Assembly (NCBI GenBank): GCA_902384795.1 | Contig: CABMDC010000007.1 | Location: 62,001-126,000, forward strand | Direction: 5' to 3' | DNA length: 64,000 bases | DNA from: Candidatus Gugararchaeum adminiculabundum | GTDB taxonomy: Archaea > Micrarchaeota > Micrarchaeia > Burarchaeales > Gugararchaeaceae | Shown: one piece after another, positions 23,797 to 31,762 of the stretch | How positions within the stretch are numbered: position 1 is the first letter of the stretch | Layout of the letters: each line of letters begins with the position of its first letter | Notes under the pieces: generated by a model | Seen by the model: only the letters and a program-made list of their open reading frames with translations | The model's database searches: none | Told to the model about the DNA's origin: nothing | Made by a program: the position numbers and the translations under genes

Positions 23797-24942
23797 CTAT
23801 TTTTTGAGCCCTAAGAACCTGACGGCTTTCGGAGCTATAGCCGGAGCCTGCCAGCCAGGAACCTCAACATCAAAAACTTCCAGAATCTTTTTCGCTTCCA
23901 AAAGCCGGACGTAATTTCGTATTTGCCGCTTAGTCCTTTCCGCTTTTTTCGCGAACTCCGCGTACAGATCGCTGAATGTCGCTTCGCCACCCGCTTTCTT
24001 GACTATTTCAAGAAGCCATTTTTCCTCGGTTGTCGGGCTGAGCTCGCTGAGATTGAACGGGAGTTTTTCAAGCGGCTCTTTCGTTTTCTTCAGACTGTGC
24101 TTCACCGCTTCGAGTCCTTCTGAAACGTCTTTTTGGTTGATTGATTTCGCTTTCCGGTTTTCAGCTATGTTCGCGGCTCTCCAGAGAACTTCAAGCGCAA
24201 GCCGTACATTGCTTCCATTTTCTTTCGCCGCTAACGCGCATGAGTTGATTACTGATTTCGGGCAGGTACCAGGAGCGAACGCGAGCTTCGCCCGCTCGTT
24301 CAAAATGTCTTCGAGCTGCTGAACTGTGTACTCCTTGAATTCAAGGCTGGACATCCTCAAGGAAGTTTTCACTCGCTCGTCAAATTTGGAGAGAAGCGCA
24401 GAATCAGCGGATACGCCGATTATGCCAAAAAGCCCTTCTCTTTTTTCGTTTGCCCGTGCCAGGCTGTATAATAGTTCGAACTCATTCCGGTAAGCAAGGC
24501 TGTCAAACTCGTCTAAGGCGATAAGAACAGAGAGCTTTTCTTTTACGAGCTTTTCAATGATCTGACTGAAAACCTCGTCAGTCGCAAGGCCTCTTCTTGG
24601 AATTGCCAATTCAAGGGCTTCTGCGATTTTTGAGTAAACCGACATTTGCGTGTAAGTTTCCCAGCAGTTCACATAAACCGGAATGACCCTTGAAGAGAAG
24701 TCCTTGAGCTGCGAAAGGGCATATTTCATGCTGGTCGTTTTCCCAGTTCCTGACCTGCCGCAAACGAAAATATTCTTACATGGCTTGCCTTCAGTCAGTG
24801 GTTTTATTGATTCTGCAATTTCGTTGAGCTCACCTTCGCGGTGGAGGACTTCCGGAGGCGCGTACTGCGCAAGAAGAACTTCCTCCTTCCGCAGAATGGC
24901 CGGCTCGGCATGGTCTCCTCTATTCTTGAAAAGTTCGCTCAT
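23797..24942 (-). CDS. cdc6: Orc1/Cdc6 replication initiator
   Basis: The 381-residue protein is of typical archaeal Orc1/Cdc6 length. Residues 22-32 hold the EVLLAQYAPPEVLHRE lead-in, then Walker A CGRSGTGKTTS (61-71), Walker B VLIALDEFDSL, sensor-type IIGVSAD, the lid (NVRLALEVLWRAA) and a C-terminal winged helix from about 300 (TTEEKWLLEIVKKAGGEATF, RTKRQIRNYVRLLEAKKI). It binds origin boxes and loads the MCM helicase. ATG at 24942 with CGGTG nine bases upstream is preferred; GTG 24948 is the alternative. A TATA-like TTTAATATT lies near 24976-24984. The gene is followed by a histone-like gene. Confidence 0.92.
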   Translation of the reverse strand: MSELFKNRGDHAEPAILRKEEVLLAQYAPPEVLHREGELNEIAESIKPLTEGKPCKNIFVCGRSGTGKTTSMKYALSQLKDFSSRVIPVYVNCWETYTQMSVYSKIAEALELAIPRRGLATDEVFSQIIEKLVKEKLSVLIALDEFDSLAYRNEFELLYSLARANEKREGLFGIIGVSADSALLSKFDERVKTSLRMSSLEFKEYTVQQLEDILNERAKLAFAPGTCPKSVINSCALAAKENGSNVRLALEVLWRAANIAENRKAKSINQKDVSEGLEAVKHSLKKTKEPLEKLPFNLSELSPTTEEKWLLEIVKKAGGEATFSDLYAEFAKKAERTKRQIRNYVRLLEAKKILEVFDVEVPGWQAPAIAPKAVRFLGLKK

Positions 24943-25004
24943 ATTCACACCGAACCAATTTATGGCAGGAAACCAATATTAAACTAAGCCATGAAACTTC
25001 ATTA

Positions 25005-25019
25005 TTTCCTAGGAAATGA
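25005..25019 (+). promoter_or_regulatory. origin-box-like palindrome, copy 1
   Basis: TTTCCTAGGAAA followed by TGAGCTGT lies 62 bases upstream of the orc1/cdc6 start. The TTTCC...GGAAA dyad recalls the core of archaeal origin recognition boxes (TTTCCA..TGGAAA). The same 15 bases recur at 26991, and with one extra T at 28136, all in the same orientation. The rest of this 223-base spacer (24943-25165) shows no gene. Confidence 0.5.
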
Positions 25020-25165
25020 GCTGTGTCTACTCAGAGAAGGAAGATTGAATTTACGAATTTACTATAGTGGATAATCAGTGCAATAGGGCAAGGACTACTA
25101 ATGAGAAGCCAAGAATTATTGTGAAGATAGCGCGTGTTTGAAAAAATGAATCGTTGATTTTATTC

Positions 25166-26914
25166 TTAAACAGTTGCACTATTGATAAAAATTTCGAGTT
25201 GTGATTTACCTGCAGCTTTGAATACGGATTCGATAAATGCACCCGTTTCTTTTAGAGCTTTTGTTACTTCTTCAGTATTTCTAAGACCGCCTGACTTATT
25301 TAATGGAACTAGTAATTTATCTCTGGTGGGTAAAAATAATTCTACCACTGGACCCCATAGTTTTTCATAATCTTCAAGCGATTTCATCGTTTTGAATTTG
25401 AGAGTAAATGGATTAGGTATTTGCTTATCCAGAATTGTTTCCATGGCAGCACCTATAGCTGCGCTTAGAATAAGAATTGAACCACGCTCTCTAAAAAATT
25501 CAAGCGAATCCTTATCGGACTGGCTTAGTGCCACGCCACTTTCCTCTTTTTGGACCAAGCTTAACTTGTAGTTTCGAATTGCGCGATCTAGCGAATACAC
25601 AAAAACTAGGTGCTCGGCGTGAGTATTTTCATTATACAGTTTTGGATATTCTTTATCTGATAGCCATATATCGGATTTTTTGTGATAAGCAATTTCTGGT
25701 TTCTGATGGAATGAAGCTAACGCTTGGGCAACTGATTCAGAAGGGAGCAACGTGAGTTTTGAATCGTAGTTCTCTATTCCGCGCCTTCCGCCTAGATAAA
25801 GTAATTTTGGGTATTTTTCTTTGAACTCAGCTCGGAGCCTCTGCTGAACAGGATGATTACTTCTAAAATCAGCTGCTTCCAGTTTGTTTTGGCTGTTGTT
25901 GTAGCGGACTATATCTAGAACAATATCGGACTTGGAACATTTAATAAAACGCGCTTGGACCATCGCTAGTTTATCCGGCGGGTTAGTAAGATCAGAAATT
26001 GCACCAGTAGTTTGCGCGCCATTAACGATGGATATCCCTTCAATCGAAAGCTTTTTCCCATCACTGGATGGAACGAAATTATTCACAAGAGCGGATATCC
26101 CATTATTAAACGCCCAGAAGTTTTCTGGTGACTGAACTGCCGAGTCCTTGATTGCGGAATTTATATTAGAATCTCCTCGTCTAAGACCCAGGAAATCGCG
26201 TAAATTCGCGGAGAATAGTTTTTTCTCATGTTTTTTGTATAAATCATATAACCAAGATGCCGGTACAGTGGTTGAATAAGCCTCCCACGCATGAGATTTA
26301 ATTAAATGCCCTCCGGGAATATCAACTTCAAATTTTTCATTTACGAGAATTGGGGTTTGCGTAGAGTTATACCATTCTGCTAGCGTATTTAATCCGACTT
26401 CCACCACAGTTACCTCGATAGAAACTGATGGATAATTGGATTTGAGAAGACTGCTCGCAGTTTTCGCTACTTGGGCCAATTCGTTGGCAGAGTTTTTTGA
26501 CTCTGCTATATTGTGCGCATACCAAAAAGTTAAGTTATCAATCTCACCGGCATTCAATGAATCTCTCAGAGCCTTGGCGTGTGGACGGAGACGCTCTGGG
26601 AGATCGTCTATGTTGCTTGCAAGCAACCAAGACGCAGCAGTATTTAGATCTGCTGCTTTGTTGGATGGAGCCGCTTCCTTCTTTGTTTCTGAGATATATG
26701 ACTGACCGATAATTGCGATCCCACCTTCTCGATCTGTATAGACGAGATCACATTTTTTATCATCAGGACCATCCACTAGACATTCGGCAGCTACTCCGTG
26801 GATGTCTTCTAGATTCAATCTCAACTCTAAAGCATAAAGTAGGAGAGCGTTTCTGCCATAAACCTTTAGGTCACTTCTATTGTTGAATGCAGGTATTACT
26901 GGATTTTCAACCAT
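25166..26914 (-). CDS. AIPR family protein (abortive-infection type)
   Basis: The 582-residue protein shows the family core: LFSANLRDFLGLRRGDSNIN, then FWAFNNGISALVNNF and IEGISIVNGAQTTGAI. In AIPR proteins, the F..yNNGI and IVNG.QT segments are the conserved centre. The family is linked to abortive infection and phage defence. The N-terminal 220 residues (CDLVYTDREGGIAIIGQSYI) look like a nuclease-like alpha/beta domain, which is inference. ATG 26914 has GGGAG nine bases upstream; TTG 26926 is unlikely. The gene is AT-rich and lies between two origin-box-like palindromes next to orc1/cdc6. Confidence 0.78.
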   Translation of the reverse strand: MVENPVIPAFNNRSDLKVYGRNALLLYALELRLNLEDIHGVAAECLVDGPDDKKCDLVYTDREGGIAIIGQSYISETKKEAAPSNKAADLNTAASWLLASNIDDLPERLRPHAKALRDSLNAGEIDNLTFWYAHNIAESKNSANELAQVAKTASSLLKSNYPSVSIEVTVVEVGLNTLAEWYNSTQTPILVNEKFEVDIPGGHLIKSHAWEAYSTTVPASWLYDLYKKHEKKLFSANLRDFLGLRRGDSNINSAIKDSAVQSPENFWAFNNGISALVNNFVPSSDGKKLSIEGISIVNGAQTTGAISDLTNPPDKLAMVQARFIKCSKSDIVLDIVRYNNSQNKLEAADFRSNHPVQQRLRAEFKEKYPKLLYLGGRRGIENYDSKLTLLPSESVAQALASFHQKPEIAYHKKSDIWLSDKEYPKLYNENTHAEHLVFVYSLDRAIRNYKLSLVQKEESGVALSQSDKDSLEFFRERGSILILSAAIGAAMETILDKQIPNPFTLKFKTMKSLEDYEKLWGPVVELFLPTRDKLLVPLNKSGGLRNTEEVTKALKETGAFIESVFKAAGKSQLEIFINSATV

Positions 26915-26990
26915 ATAATCTCCCAATTGCTATAATAGCGAGATTAAGAATATAACATTTCCTCTCACTCGCATGAGGAGCAACGCTTCA

Positions 26991-27005
26991 TTTCCTAGGA
27001 AATGA
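26991..27005 (+). promoter_or_regulatory. origin-box-like palindrome, copy 2
   Basis: This second copy of TTTCCTAGGAAATGA is preceded by CTTCA, as copy 1 is, and followed by CCTGT. It lies in the spacer between the divergent AIPR and Fic genes. A direct repeat CGGTCTGATG follows at 27018-27027 and 27049-27058, with starts 31 bases apart. Confidence 0.5.
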
Positions 27006-27111
27006 CCTGTCCTCTGTCGGTCTGATGTAACAGCGGGCAGCAAGCGGACGGTCTGATGCACTTTACCGTGCCCCCTATTTTAGGCACTACAATGCTAGCG
27101 CCTCGTCGTAT

Positions 27112-27151
27112 GTAGTCACCCAAATAGAAAGATTTAATAAATGTAGTCACC
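27112..27151 (+). promoter_or_regulatory. fic promoter with two GTAGTCACC operators
   Basis: GTAGTCACC occurs at 27112-27120 and 27143-27151, starts 31 bases apart, about three helical turns. Between them is a TATA box, TTTAATAAAT (27133-27142). The second copy would cover the transcription start, with ATG at 27163. This is the arrangement of a tight repressor site. The same nine bases occur twice more, as an inverted pair, at the 3' end of the gene. Confidence 0.6.
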
Positions 27152-27162
27152 TATAAGATACT

Positions 27163-28107
27163 ATGCACATTGAATCACGGACGAGCAGGACTCTGAAGAA
27201 ATACTACCTGGCGCACACATACCGAAAGAATGGCAAGGTACTGAAAGTTAGGATATATTTAGGTGCTAATCTTTCCGAAAAGGAACTAATGCAGAAAAAA
27301 GCGGACGCCGAAACCGAGATCAAGCAGCGAATCGTTTCACGTGAAGGAATTGGAGACCCATACGTGACTGTGCTTTCGCCTTCTGAACTAGATGAACTGC
27401 GAACATTAGAAGCAAAAGGAAAAGTAAAAATAATGCACCTCTCCGAAGAAGACTGGGTAAAGTTCAGCGAAGCTTTTACTTACGATACGAACGCGATAGA
27501 AGGCTCGAGCGTCGATGCCAAAGAAGTCATCGAAGTCCTTGAAAAAAGGAAATGGCCGGAAGACAGATCCAAAGAAGAGATAGCTGAAACCTATGGGGTC
27601 GCAGAAGCAATCAAGTACATACGAAGAACAAAAGAGCATATCTCGCTTAAGCTAATTCTTGCGTTGCACCGCATTGTTTTCAGGAACTCAAAACACTTCG
27701 CAGGGAACCTGAGGCCAAAAGGAGTCGAAGTAGTAGTCCAGGATGGACACGGAAATGTTGTTCACCGGGGAGCTCCTTCTACAGAAGTTAGGTATCGGCT
27801 TGAAGAATTAGTTCGCTGGTATGAAAAAAACAGGAAAAAGTACCCTCCGATTGTTCTTGCGGCGGTAGTACACAACCAGTTTGAGAATGTGCATCCATTT
27901 CAAGATGGAAATGGAAGGGTCGGACGACTGCTTCTTAACAATATATTGTTGAAACATGATCTCCCGCCACTCAATATCGAACTTAAAAACCGAAGACAGT
28001 ATTACGCAGCGTTGCAGGCCTATCAAAACGATCACAACTTACGTCCGATGCTCAGGCTGATGCTGAAAGAGTATCGCGCACTCAAGAGAATATTCAAAAA
28101 GAGGTGA
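27163..28107 (+). CDS. Fic-domain AMP-transferase-like protein
   Basis: The 314-residue protein has the Fic core motif HPFQDGNGRVGR (H244 onward). The flap and helices before it include LHRIVFRNSKHFAGNLR, with the HRGAP flap. The inhibitory signature [S/T]xxxE[G/N] is present in its own chain, as TNAIEG at 109-114, so this is a class II self-inhibited enzyme. Fic proteins transfer AMP (or other phospho-groups) from nucleotides to Ser/Thr/Tyr of targets. The N-terminal 90 residues (TLKKYYLAHTYRKNGKVLKV) are basic and strand-rich, as in many archaeal Fic proteins. A TATA box lies about 25 bases upstream, so the leader is short. Four copies of one operator word frame the gene. Confidence 0.88.
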   Translation: MHIESRTSRTLKKYYLAHTYRKNGKVLKVRIYLGANLSEKELMQKKADAETEIKQRIVSREGIGDPYVTVLSPSELDELRTLEAKGKVKIMHLSEEDWVKFSEAFTYDTNAIEGSSVDAKEVIEVLEKRKWPEDRSKEEIAETYGVAEAIKYIRRTKEHISLKLILALHRIVFRNSKHFAGNLRPKGVEVVVQDGHGNVVHRGAPSTEVRYRLEELVRWYEKNRKKYPPIVLAAVVHNQFENVHPFQDGNGRVGRLLLNNILLKHDLPPLNIELKNRRQYYAALQAYQNDHNLRPMLRLMLKEYRALKRIFKKR

Positions 28108-28132
28108 CTACGTCGCCAATTTTGTAGTCACC
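28103..28132. repeat. inverted GTAGTCACC pair at the 3' end of fic
   Basis: GGTGACTAC at 28103-28111 and GTAGTCACC at 28124-28132 form a perfect nine-base inverted repeat with a 12-base loop. The left arm includes the fic stop codon. In RNA it would be a stable hairpin and could act as terminator. The same word upstream of fic suggests a binding site for one regulator at both ends of the gene. Confidence 0.6.
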
Positions 28133-28135
28133 TAA

Positions 28136-28151
28136 TTTCCTTAGGAAATGA
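28136..28151 (+). promoter_or_regulatory. origin-box-like palindrome, copy 3
   Basis: TTTCCTTAGGAAATGA differs from the copies at 25005 and 26991 by one inserted T in the centre. It lies 4 bases after the inverted repeat that ends the fic locus. With copy 2 it brackets fic, and with copies 1 and 2 together it brackets the AIPR and fic genes. Confidence 0.4.
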
Positions 28152-28223
28152 TTCGTGTTTCGCTGCTCAAGTCAAGTGCGGATAGGGAGGTATATAATAA
28201 TTTATCGCGCCATCAAGCAAACT

Positions 28224-28709
28224 ATGAAGGACTTAAGCGGGTTCAGCTTTGGCGCAACATCGGCCGTCACCTCCAGCCTCGCCCTTATGGTAGGGCTGAT
28301 CCAGCTCGACGTTTCGCGCACCGGCCTGATAGGCGCGCTGCTTGTCATCGGGCTTGCTGACAACATTGCCGATTCCCTGGGAATGCACATCTATTCGGAA
28401 TCAAGATCCAGGAATCCCAGCAAACTCAGCACAATCACCAACTACCTCACCCGCCTGGGCATCACGCTGCTTCTGATAGCGTTTGTGCTGTTCCTCCCGA
28501 TTTCCCTCGCCATCATCGCATCCGTGATAGTTGGGATGCTTGTGATCGCAGTGTTGAGCTACCTGATAGCAAAGGAACACAGCTTGACCGTTCCGCGCTC
28601 CAGCTTCAGCATCATGCGCAACGTGACCGAGCACCTCGCGGTTGCTGCGCTCGTGCTGGTAATGAGCAACCTGGTCGGCTCGGCCATACACCTGTTTTTC
28701 CACAGCTGA
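28224..28709 (+). CDS. VIT/CCC1-like membrane protein
   Basis: The 161-residue protein has about five hydrophobic helices. The start GFSFGATSAVTSSLALMVGL followed by ADNIADSLGMHIYSES resembles the first half of VIT1/CCC1 iron/manganese transporters, which is shorter here than in the full family (about 220-250). The transporter's metal-binding loop is not obvious, so substrate is unknown. TATATAATA at 28191-28199 lies some 25-30 bases before ATG 28224, as expected of a leaderless mRNA. The longer frame from 28155 would start upstream of that promoter. Confidence 0.55.
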   Translation: MKDLSGFSFGATSAVTSSLALMVGLIQLDVSRTGLIGALLVIGLADNIADSLGMHIYSESRSRNPSKLSTITNYLTRLGITLLLIAFVLFLPISLAIIASVIVGMLVIAVLSYLIAKEHSLTVPRSSFSIMRNVTEHLAVAALVLVMSNLVGSAIHLFFHS

Positions 28710-28788
28710 AGCATGGTGCCAAGCGTACGCCCGCATCTCTCATTAAAGGAGAGAAAGCATTAATTATACGCAAGCGCAAAATAATTCC

Positions 28789-30099
28789 ATGGCGAGCATC
28801 GCGGACGACCCGTTTGGTTCCAGCCCGGACATGAAGAAGTATGCCCAGGGATTGCGGAGCGGATACAAGAGCGAGTTTGAAATGGCGCGGGCCCTGTTCG
28901 ATGCGGTAAAAGACGACGGCAAGCTCGGCATAAAATATTCCTATTCTTCGGTGGAACCGCGCGAGCACGGAACGAAAACAGCATTGGATGTCTGGAAGGA
29001 CAAGAGCGGGGACTGCGACGAGCTGACCGGACTATACAACGCACTCGTGAAGCTCGCTGGGATGAAGGGCGCACAGGGATTTGCCGGCATTGGATACGCC
29101 AATGTGGACATCGATTACAGGGGAGAGGAAGTCGGCCACATGTGCGCGGTTGTTTTCATAAAAGGCGATGTGCCTGAAAAATTCCGCTACAAGGATTTCG
29201 AGGGCAACAAAAAGTTTAGGGAGAGCACGCTCAAGACCGCGGGGATAGCCGACTCCAAAGACATGCACATGGTGCTCGTTGACCTGACTTACGAACAGTT
29301 CGGCGCGCAGCACAAGAAAATCTCCGTGCTGAATGAGAAGGAGGCGCTGGCGTTTTATTACTGGCAGGCGGGAACAGGCTTCAAGGCCGGTGGAAGGGCG
29401 CAGGTTGCGGAGAAGTGCTTTGAAAAGGCCCTGGACTATGCAAAGGGCAGCGCCAGGGCGCAAGTCTATATGTCTGAGGGGAACAACTACGCCGAGCGCG
29501 GCATGGCGTATAGGGCGATTGGAAAGACCCTGGAAGGAGTTGCCTCCGGGCTCGCCCACAGGAACGACATGAAATACGAGCAGAAGGTACAGCCGAAAGT
29601 GACCCTGGAGCAGGACAGCAAGAACACGGAGAAGCGGATCAAGAAATGGAACTATCTGGCTCCGAAAACCGATGGGGGCGCTGCGGCGTGCATGAAACTA
29701 GGCAGGAAATATCTGATAACGAAAAAATACGACAAGGCGCTGGATTATTTCGAGAGAGTGCTCGGATTCGACAGCAAAAATATGCCTGCGAACTATTTCG
29801 CAGCCATGGCTTGCAAGGAAAAGGAGGATTACGGGGGCGCGATTGGGCATTTGAAAAAAGTCGTTGCTGTTGACGATTCGCACGCGGATGCGCACTACTG
29901 GCTCGGGGTGAGTTATCTGAAAACCAGGGAATACGGAAACGCTGCCCGGGAATTTGAGAAGACGCTCAAGCTTGCGCCGGATTACCCCTACGCGAAGTAC
30001 AACCTCACGCTCGTGAAAATGTACGACAAGGCCAGGGATTCCGGGAAAATCATCGCAGAAAGCGCAAAGCATATGGACCCAAGCGTGCTGATGAGATGA
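28789..30099 (+). CDS. transglutaminase-like domain protein with TPR repeats
   Basis: Residues about 15-175 form a transglutaminase/cysteine-protease-like fold: SGDCDELTGLY gives C76, VGHMCAVVF gives H117, and VLVDLTY gives D165, the expected Cys-His-Asp order. TPR units follow: residues 180-245, then 300-420 (KLGRKYLITKKYDKALDYFE, ANYFAAMACKEKEDYGGAI, YWLGVSYLKTREYGNAAREF). No signal peptide is present, so it should be cytoplasmic. It probably cleaves or modifies a protein bound by the TPRs. It is transcribed alone after the VIT-like gene. Confidence 0.75.
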   Translation: MASIADDPFGSSPDMKKYAQGLRSGYKSEFEMARALFDAVKDDGKLGIKYSYSSVEPREHGTKTALDVWKDKSGDCDELTGLYNALVKLAGMKGAQGFAGIGYANVDIDYRGEEVGHMCAVVFIKGDVPEKFRYKDFEGNKKFRESTLKTAGIADSKDMHMVLVDLTYEQFGAQHKKISVLNEKEALAFYYWQAGTGFKAGGRAQVAEKCFEKALDYAKGSARAQVYMSEGNNYAERGMAYRAIGKTLEGVASGLAHRNDMKYEQKVQPKVTLEQDSKNTEKRIKKWNYLAPKTDGGAAACMKLGRKYLITKKYDKALDYFERVLGFDSKNMPANYFAAMACKEKEDYGGAIGHLKKVVAVDDSHADAHYWLGVSYLKTREYGNAAREFEKTLKLAPDYPYAKYNLTLVKMYDKARDSGKIIAESAKHMDPSVLMR

Positions 30100-30219
30100 A
30101 CAGCAGGCATCTCTCATTGCTATCTTTTAACGAGCCTTTGCGTTTTGCGCCGGTTGAAGAAAGGCTTAAATTGGACAAGAGCGCAGAATATAATACAAAG
30201 GAATTGCCGAGGCGATTGA

Positions 30220-30870
30220 ATGGCGAAAAACGAAGGCCCGATGAAAATGAAAGAAATGGAAGAGCCGCCAAAGAAAAAGGAACAGCAAAAGACCATGGCG
30301 ATTCCGCCAAAGGAAATCGAGATTATCAAAAAAAGGGACGAGCTTGTCAAATTGATTGAGCAGCTTCCAAAAGAAAAGCGGCTGGAGTATGCGAATTCCA
30401 TAAGGAACACGCTCGAAGAAACGGAAAACAAGATGTACCACAAGGATTTCCTTCAGAATGGGGTAAAGGACGAGGGGCTGAGGGACATTTATGAGGAACT
30501 TAGGATAGGGGGCGAACGCGCGGAAAAGGCGGAACTGGCCGCCCATTATCACCTGAAACGCGGAGCGTTTGCGCAGCATGTGGAAAAATATCTGGAGAAA
30601 CAGGGGCTGTCGGAGAATAGCAGTGAATACAAGGAGATTATGAAGACGGTTAAAGATGCGGGCCCTGCTGATTTTAGGGTCTTTAACCAGGTTCCACTGG
30701 ACCCGGACAACAGATTTGATATCCCGGTGATTACCATGCAACTGTTTGGCAACTCAACCCTCAATCATGTGGAGGAGTATAAGATTAATTTCGAGTACAA
30801 CAGGCAAAGCGAGGAATGGGTGATTACTTCCATCAAGAAGAATAATTGGAATTGGCCTAAAACTAACTAG
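30220..30870 (+). CDS. hypothetical charged protein
   Basis: The 216-residue soluble protein starts with a Lys/Glu-rich stretch (1-45), then helices (KKRDELVKLIEQLPKEKRLE, ERAEKAELAAHYHLKRGAFA) and a C-terminal mixed domain with DNRFDIPVITMQLF. No family is recognised. A TATA-like ATATAATA at 30188-30195 lies about 30 bases before ATG 30220. An overlapping frame at 30096-30359 in another phase looks like a shadow of this gene and its promoter. Confidence 0.6.
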   Translation: MAKNEGPMKMKEMEEPPKKKEQQKTMAIPPKEIEIIKKRDELVKLIEQLPKEKRLEYANSIRNTLEETENKMYHKDFLQNGVKDEGLRDIYEELRIGGERAEKAELAAHYHLKRGAFAQHVEKYLEKQGLSENSSEYKEIMKTVKDAGPADFRVFNQVPLDPDNRFDIPVITMQLFGNSTLNHVEEYKINFEYNRQSEEWVITSIKKNNWNWPKTN

Positions 30871-30885
30871 GGGCAGAAGATAGAA

Positions 30886-30964
30886 AAGAAAACTAATTTT
30901 AGATAAAAGAAAAACTAGAAAAAGAAAAAACGAAAGAGAAGAAAAAAATTAAAGGAAAAAAAGA
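30886..30964 (-). terminator. poly-T terminator tract for the aquaporin gene
   Basis: On the minus strand this spacer is almost pure pyrimidine, with runs of five to seven T, immediately after the aquaporin stop. Archaeal polymerases release at such tracts. On the plus strand it is an A-rich purine tract that holds no gene. Confidence 0.5.
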
Positions 30965-30966
30965 AA

Positions 30967-31674
30967 CTACTTTTCGATGGTTAGCACGTACTTCCATAGC
31001 AGCGCTGCCAGGATTCCACCTAGCACTGGCGCAACCAGGAAAAGCGGCAGGGCTTCGAGGGCTTTTCCGCCAACGAACACCGCCGGTCCTATGCTTCTTG
31101 CCGGGTTCACCGAAGTTCCGGTGATGGGTATGGAAACCAAATGTATCAGCACCAGCGTGAAACCTATGGCGATTCCTGCAAAGCCCTGGGGCGCGCGCTT
31201 GCTCGTTGCCCCGAATATCACCAGCAGGAAGAGCATGGTGAAAACCGTTTCAGCAATGAATGCCGAGGTGGCCGAGAATTGCCCGAGGTATCCAACGCCA
31301 TAGCCGTTCTGGCCCAATCCGTTCACTGCGAGCGAGTAGCCGGGCATGCCGTTCATGATTGCGAGCAGTATTCCCGCCCCGATTATGCCCCCGATAATCT
31401 GTGATAGTATATAGCCTGCGGCATCCTTGGCATTGATTTTGCCTGCCACTAGCATGGAAATCGTGATTGCCGGGTTGATGTGGCACCCGGAGATACTTCC
31501 GATTGCGTATACCATCACGAGCACCGTAAGACCGAATGCGAATGATATCCCCAAAAAGCCGATCTGGTTGCCGGCTATGACCGCGCTTCCACATCCCATA
31601 AGGACCAGCGCCAAAGTGCCGATCAGCTCGGCCGCATATTTGTTTAGATTGTTCGAATTATCCACAAAAACCAT
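30967..31674 (-). CDS. aquaporin (MIP family channel)
   Basis: The 235-residue protein has six transmembrane segments and the two half-helix signatures: GCHINPAIT in the first half and GTSVNPARS in the second, whose Arg completes the selectivity filter. GTLALVLMGCGSAVIA at the N-terminus is typical of the family. It conducts water or small neutral solutes; bulky residues of an AqpZ-like filter are plausible, but glycerol cannot be excluded. A TATA-like TTTATAGG (minus strand, near 31701-31708) lies about 30 bases before ATG 31674, again a very short leader. Confidence 0.92.
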   Translation of the reverse strand: MVFVDNSNNLNKYAAELIGTLALVLMGCGSAVIAGNQIGFLGISFAFGLTVLVMVYAIGSISGCHINPAITISMLVAGKINAKDAAGYILSQIIGGIIGAGILLAIMNGMPGYSLAVNGLGQNGYGVGYLGQFSATSAFIAETVFTMLFLLVIFGATSKRAPQGFAGIAIGFTLVLIHLVSIPITGTSVNPARSIGPAVFVGGKALEALPLFLVAPVLGGILAALLWKYVLTIEK

Positions 31675-31762
31675 CTCAATGCTCGAATTCTCAGTATTCG
31701 CCTATAAAGCTTTTGATTTCTAATAGATAACAGATAGCAGAGAACAGAGTAGGTTTGCGCAC

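Noticed and set aside
30096-30359. Plus-strand frame of 87 codons before the charged protein at 30220
   Set aside because: It overlaps the 30220 gene in another phase, is basic low-complexity, and contains that gene's probable promoter.
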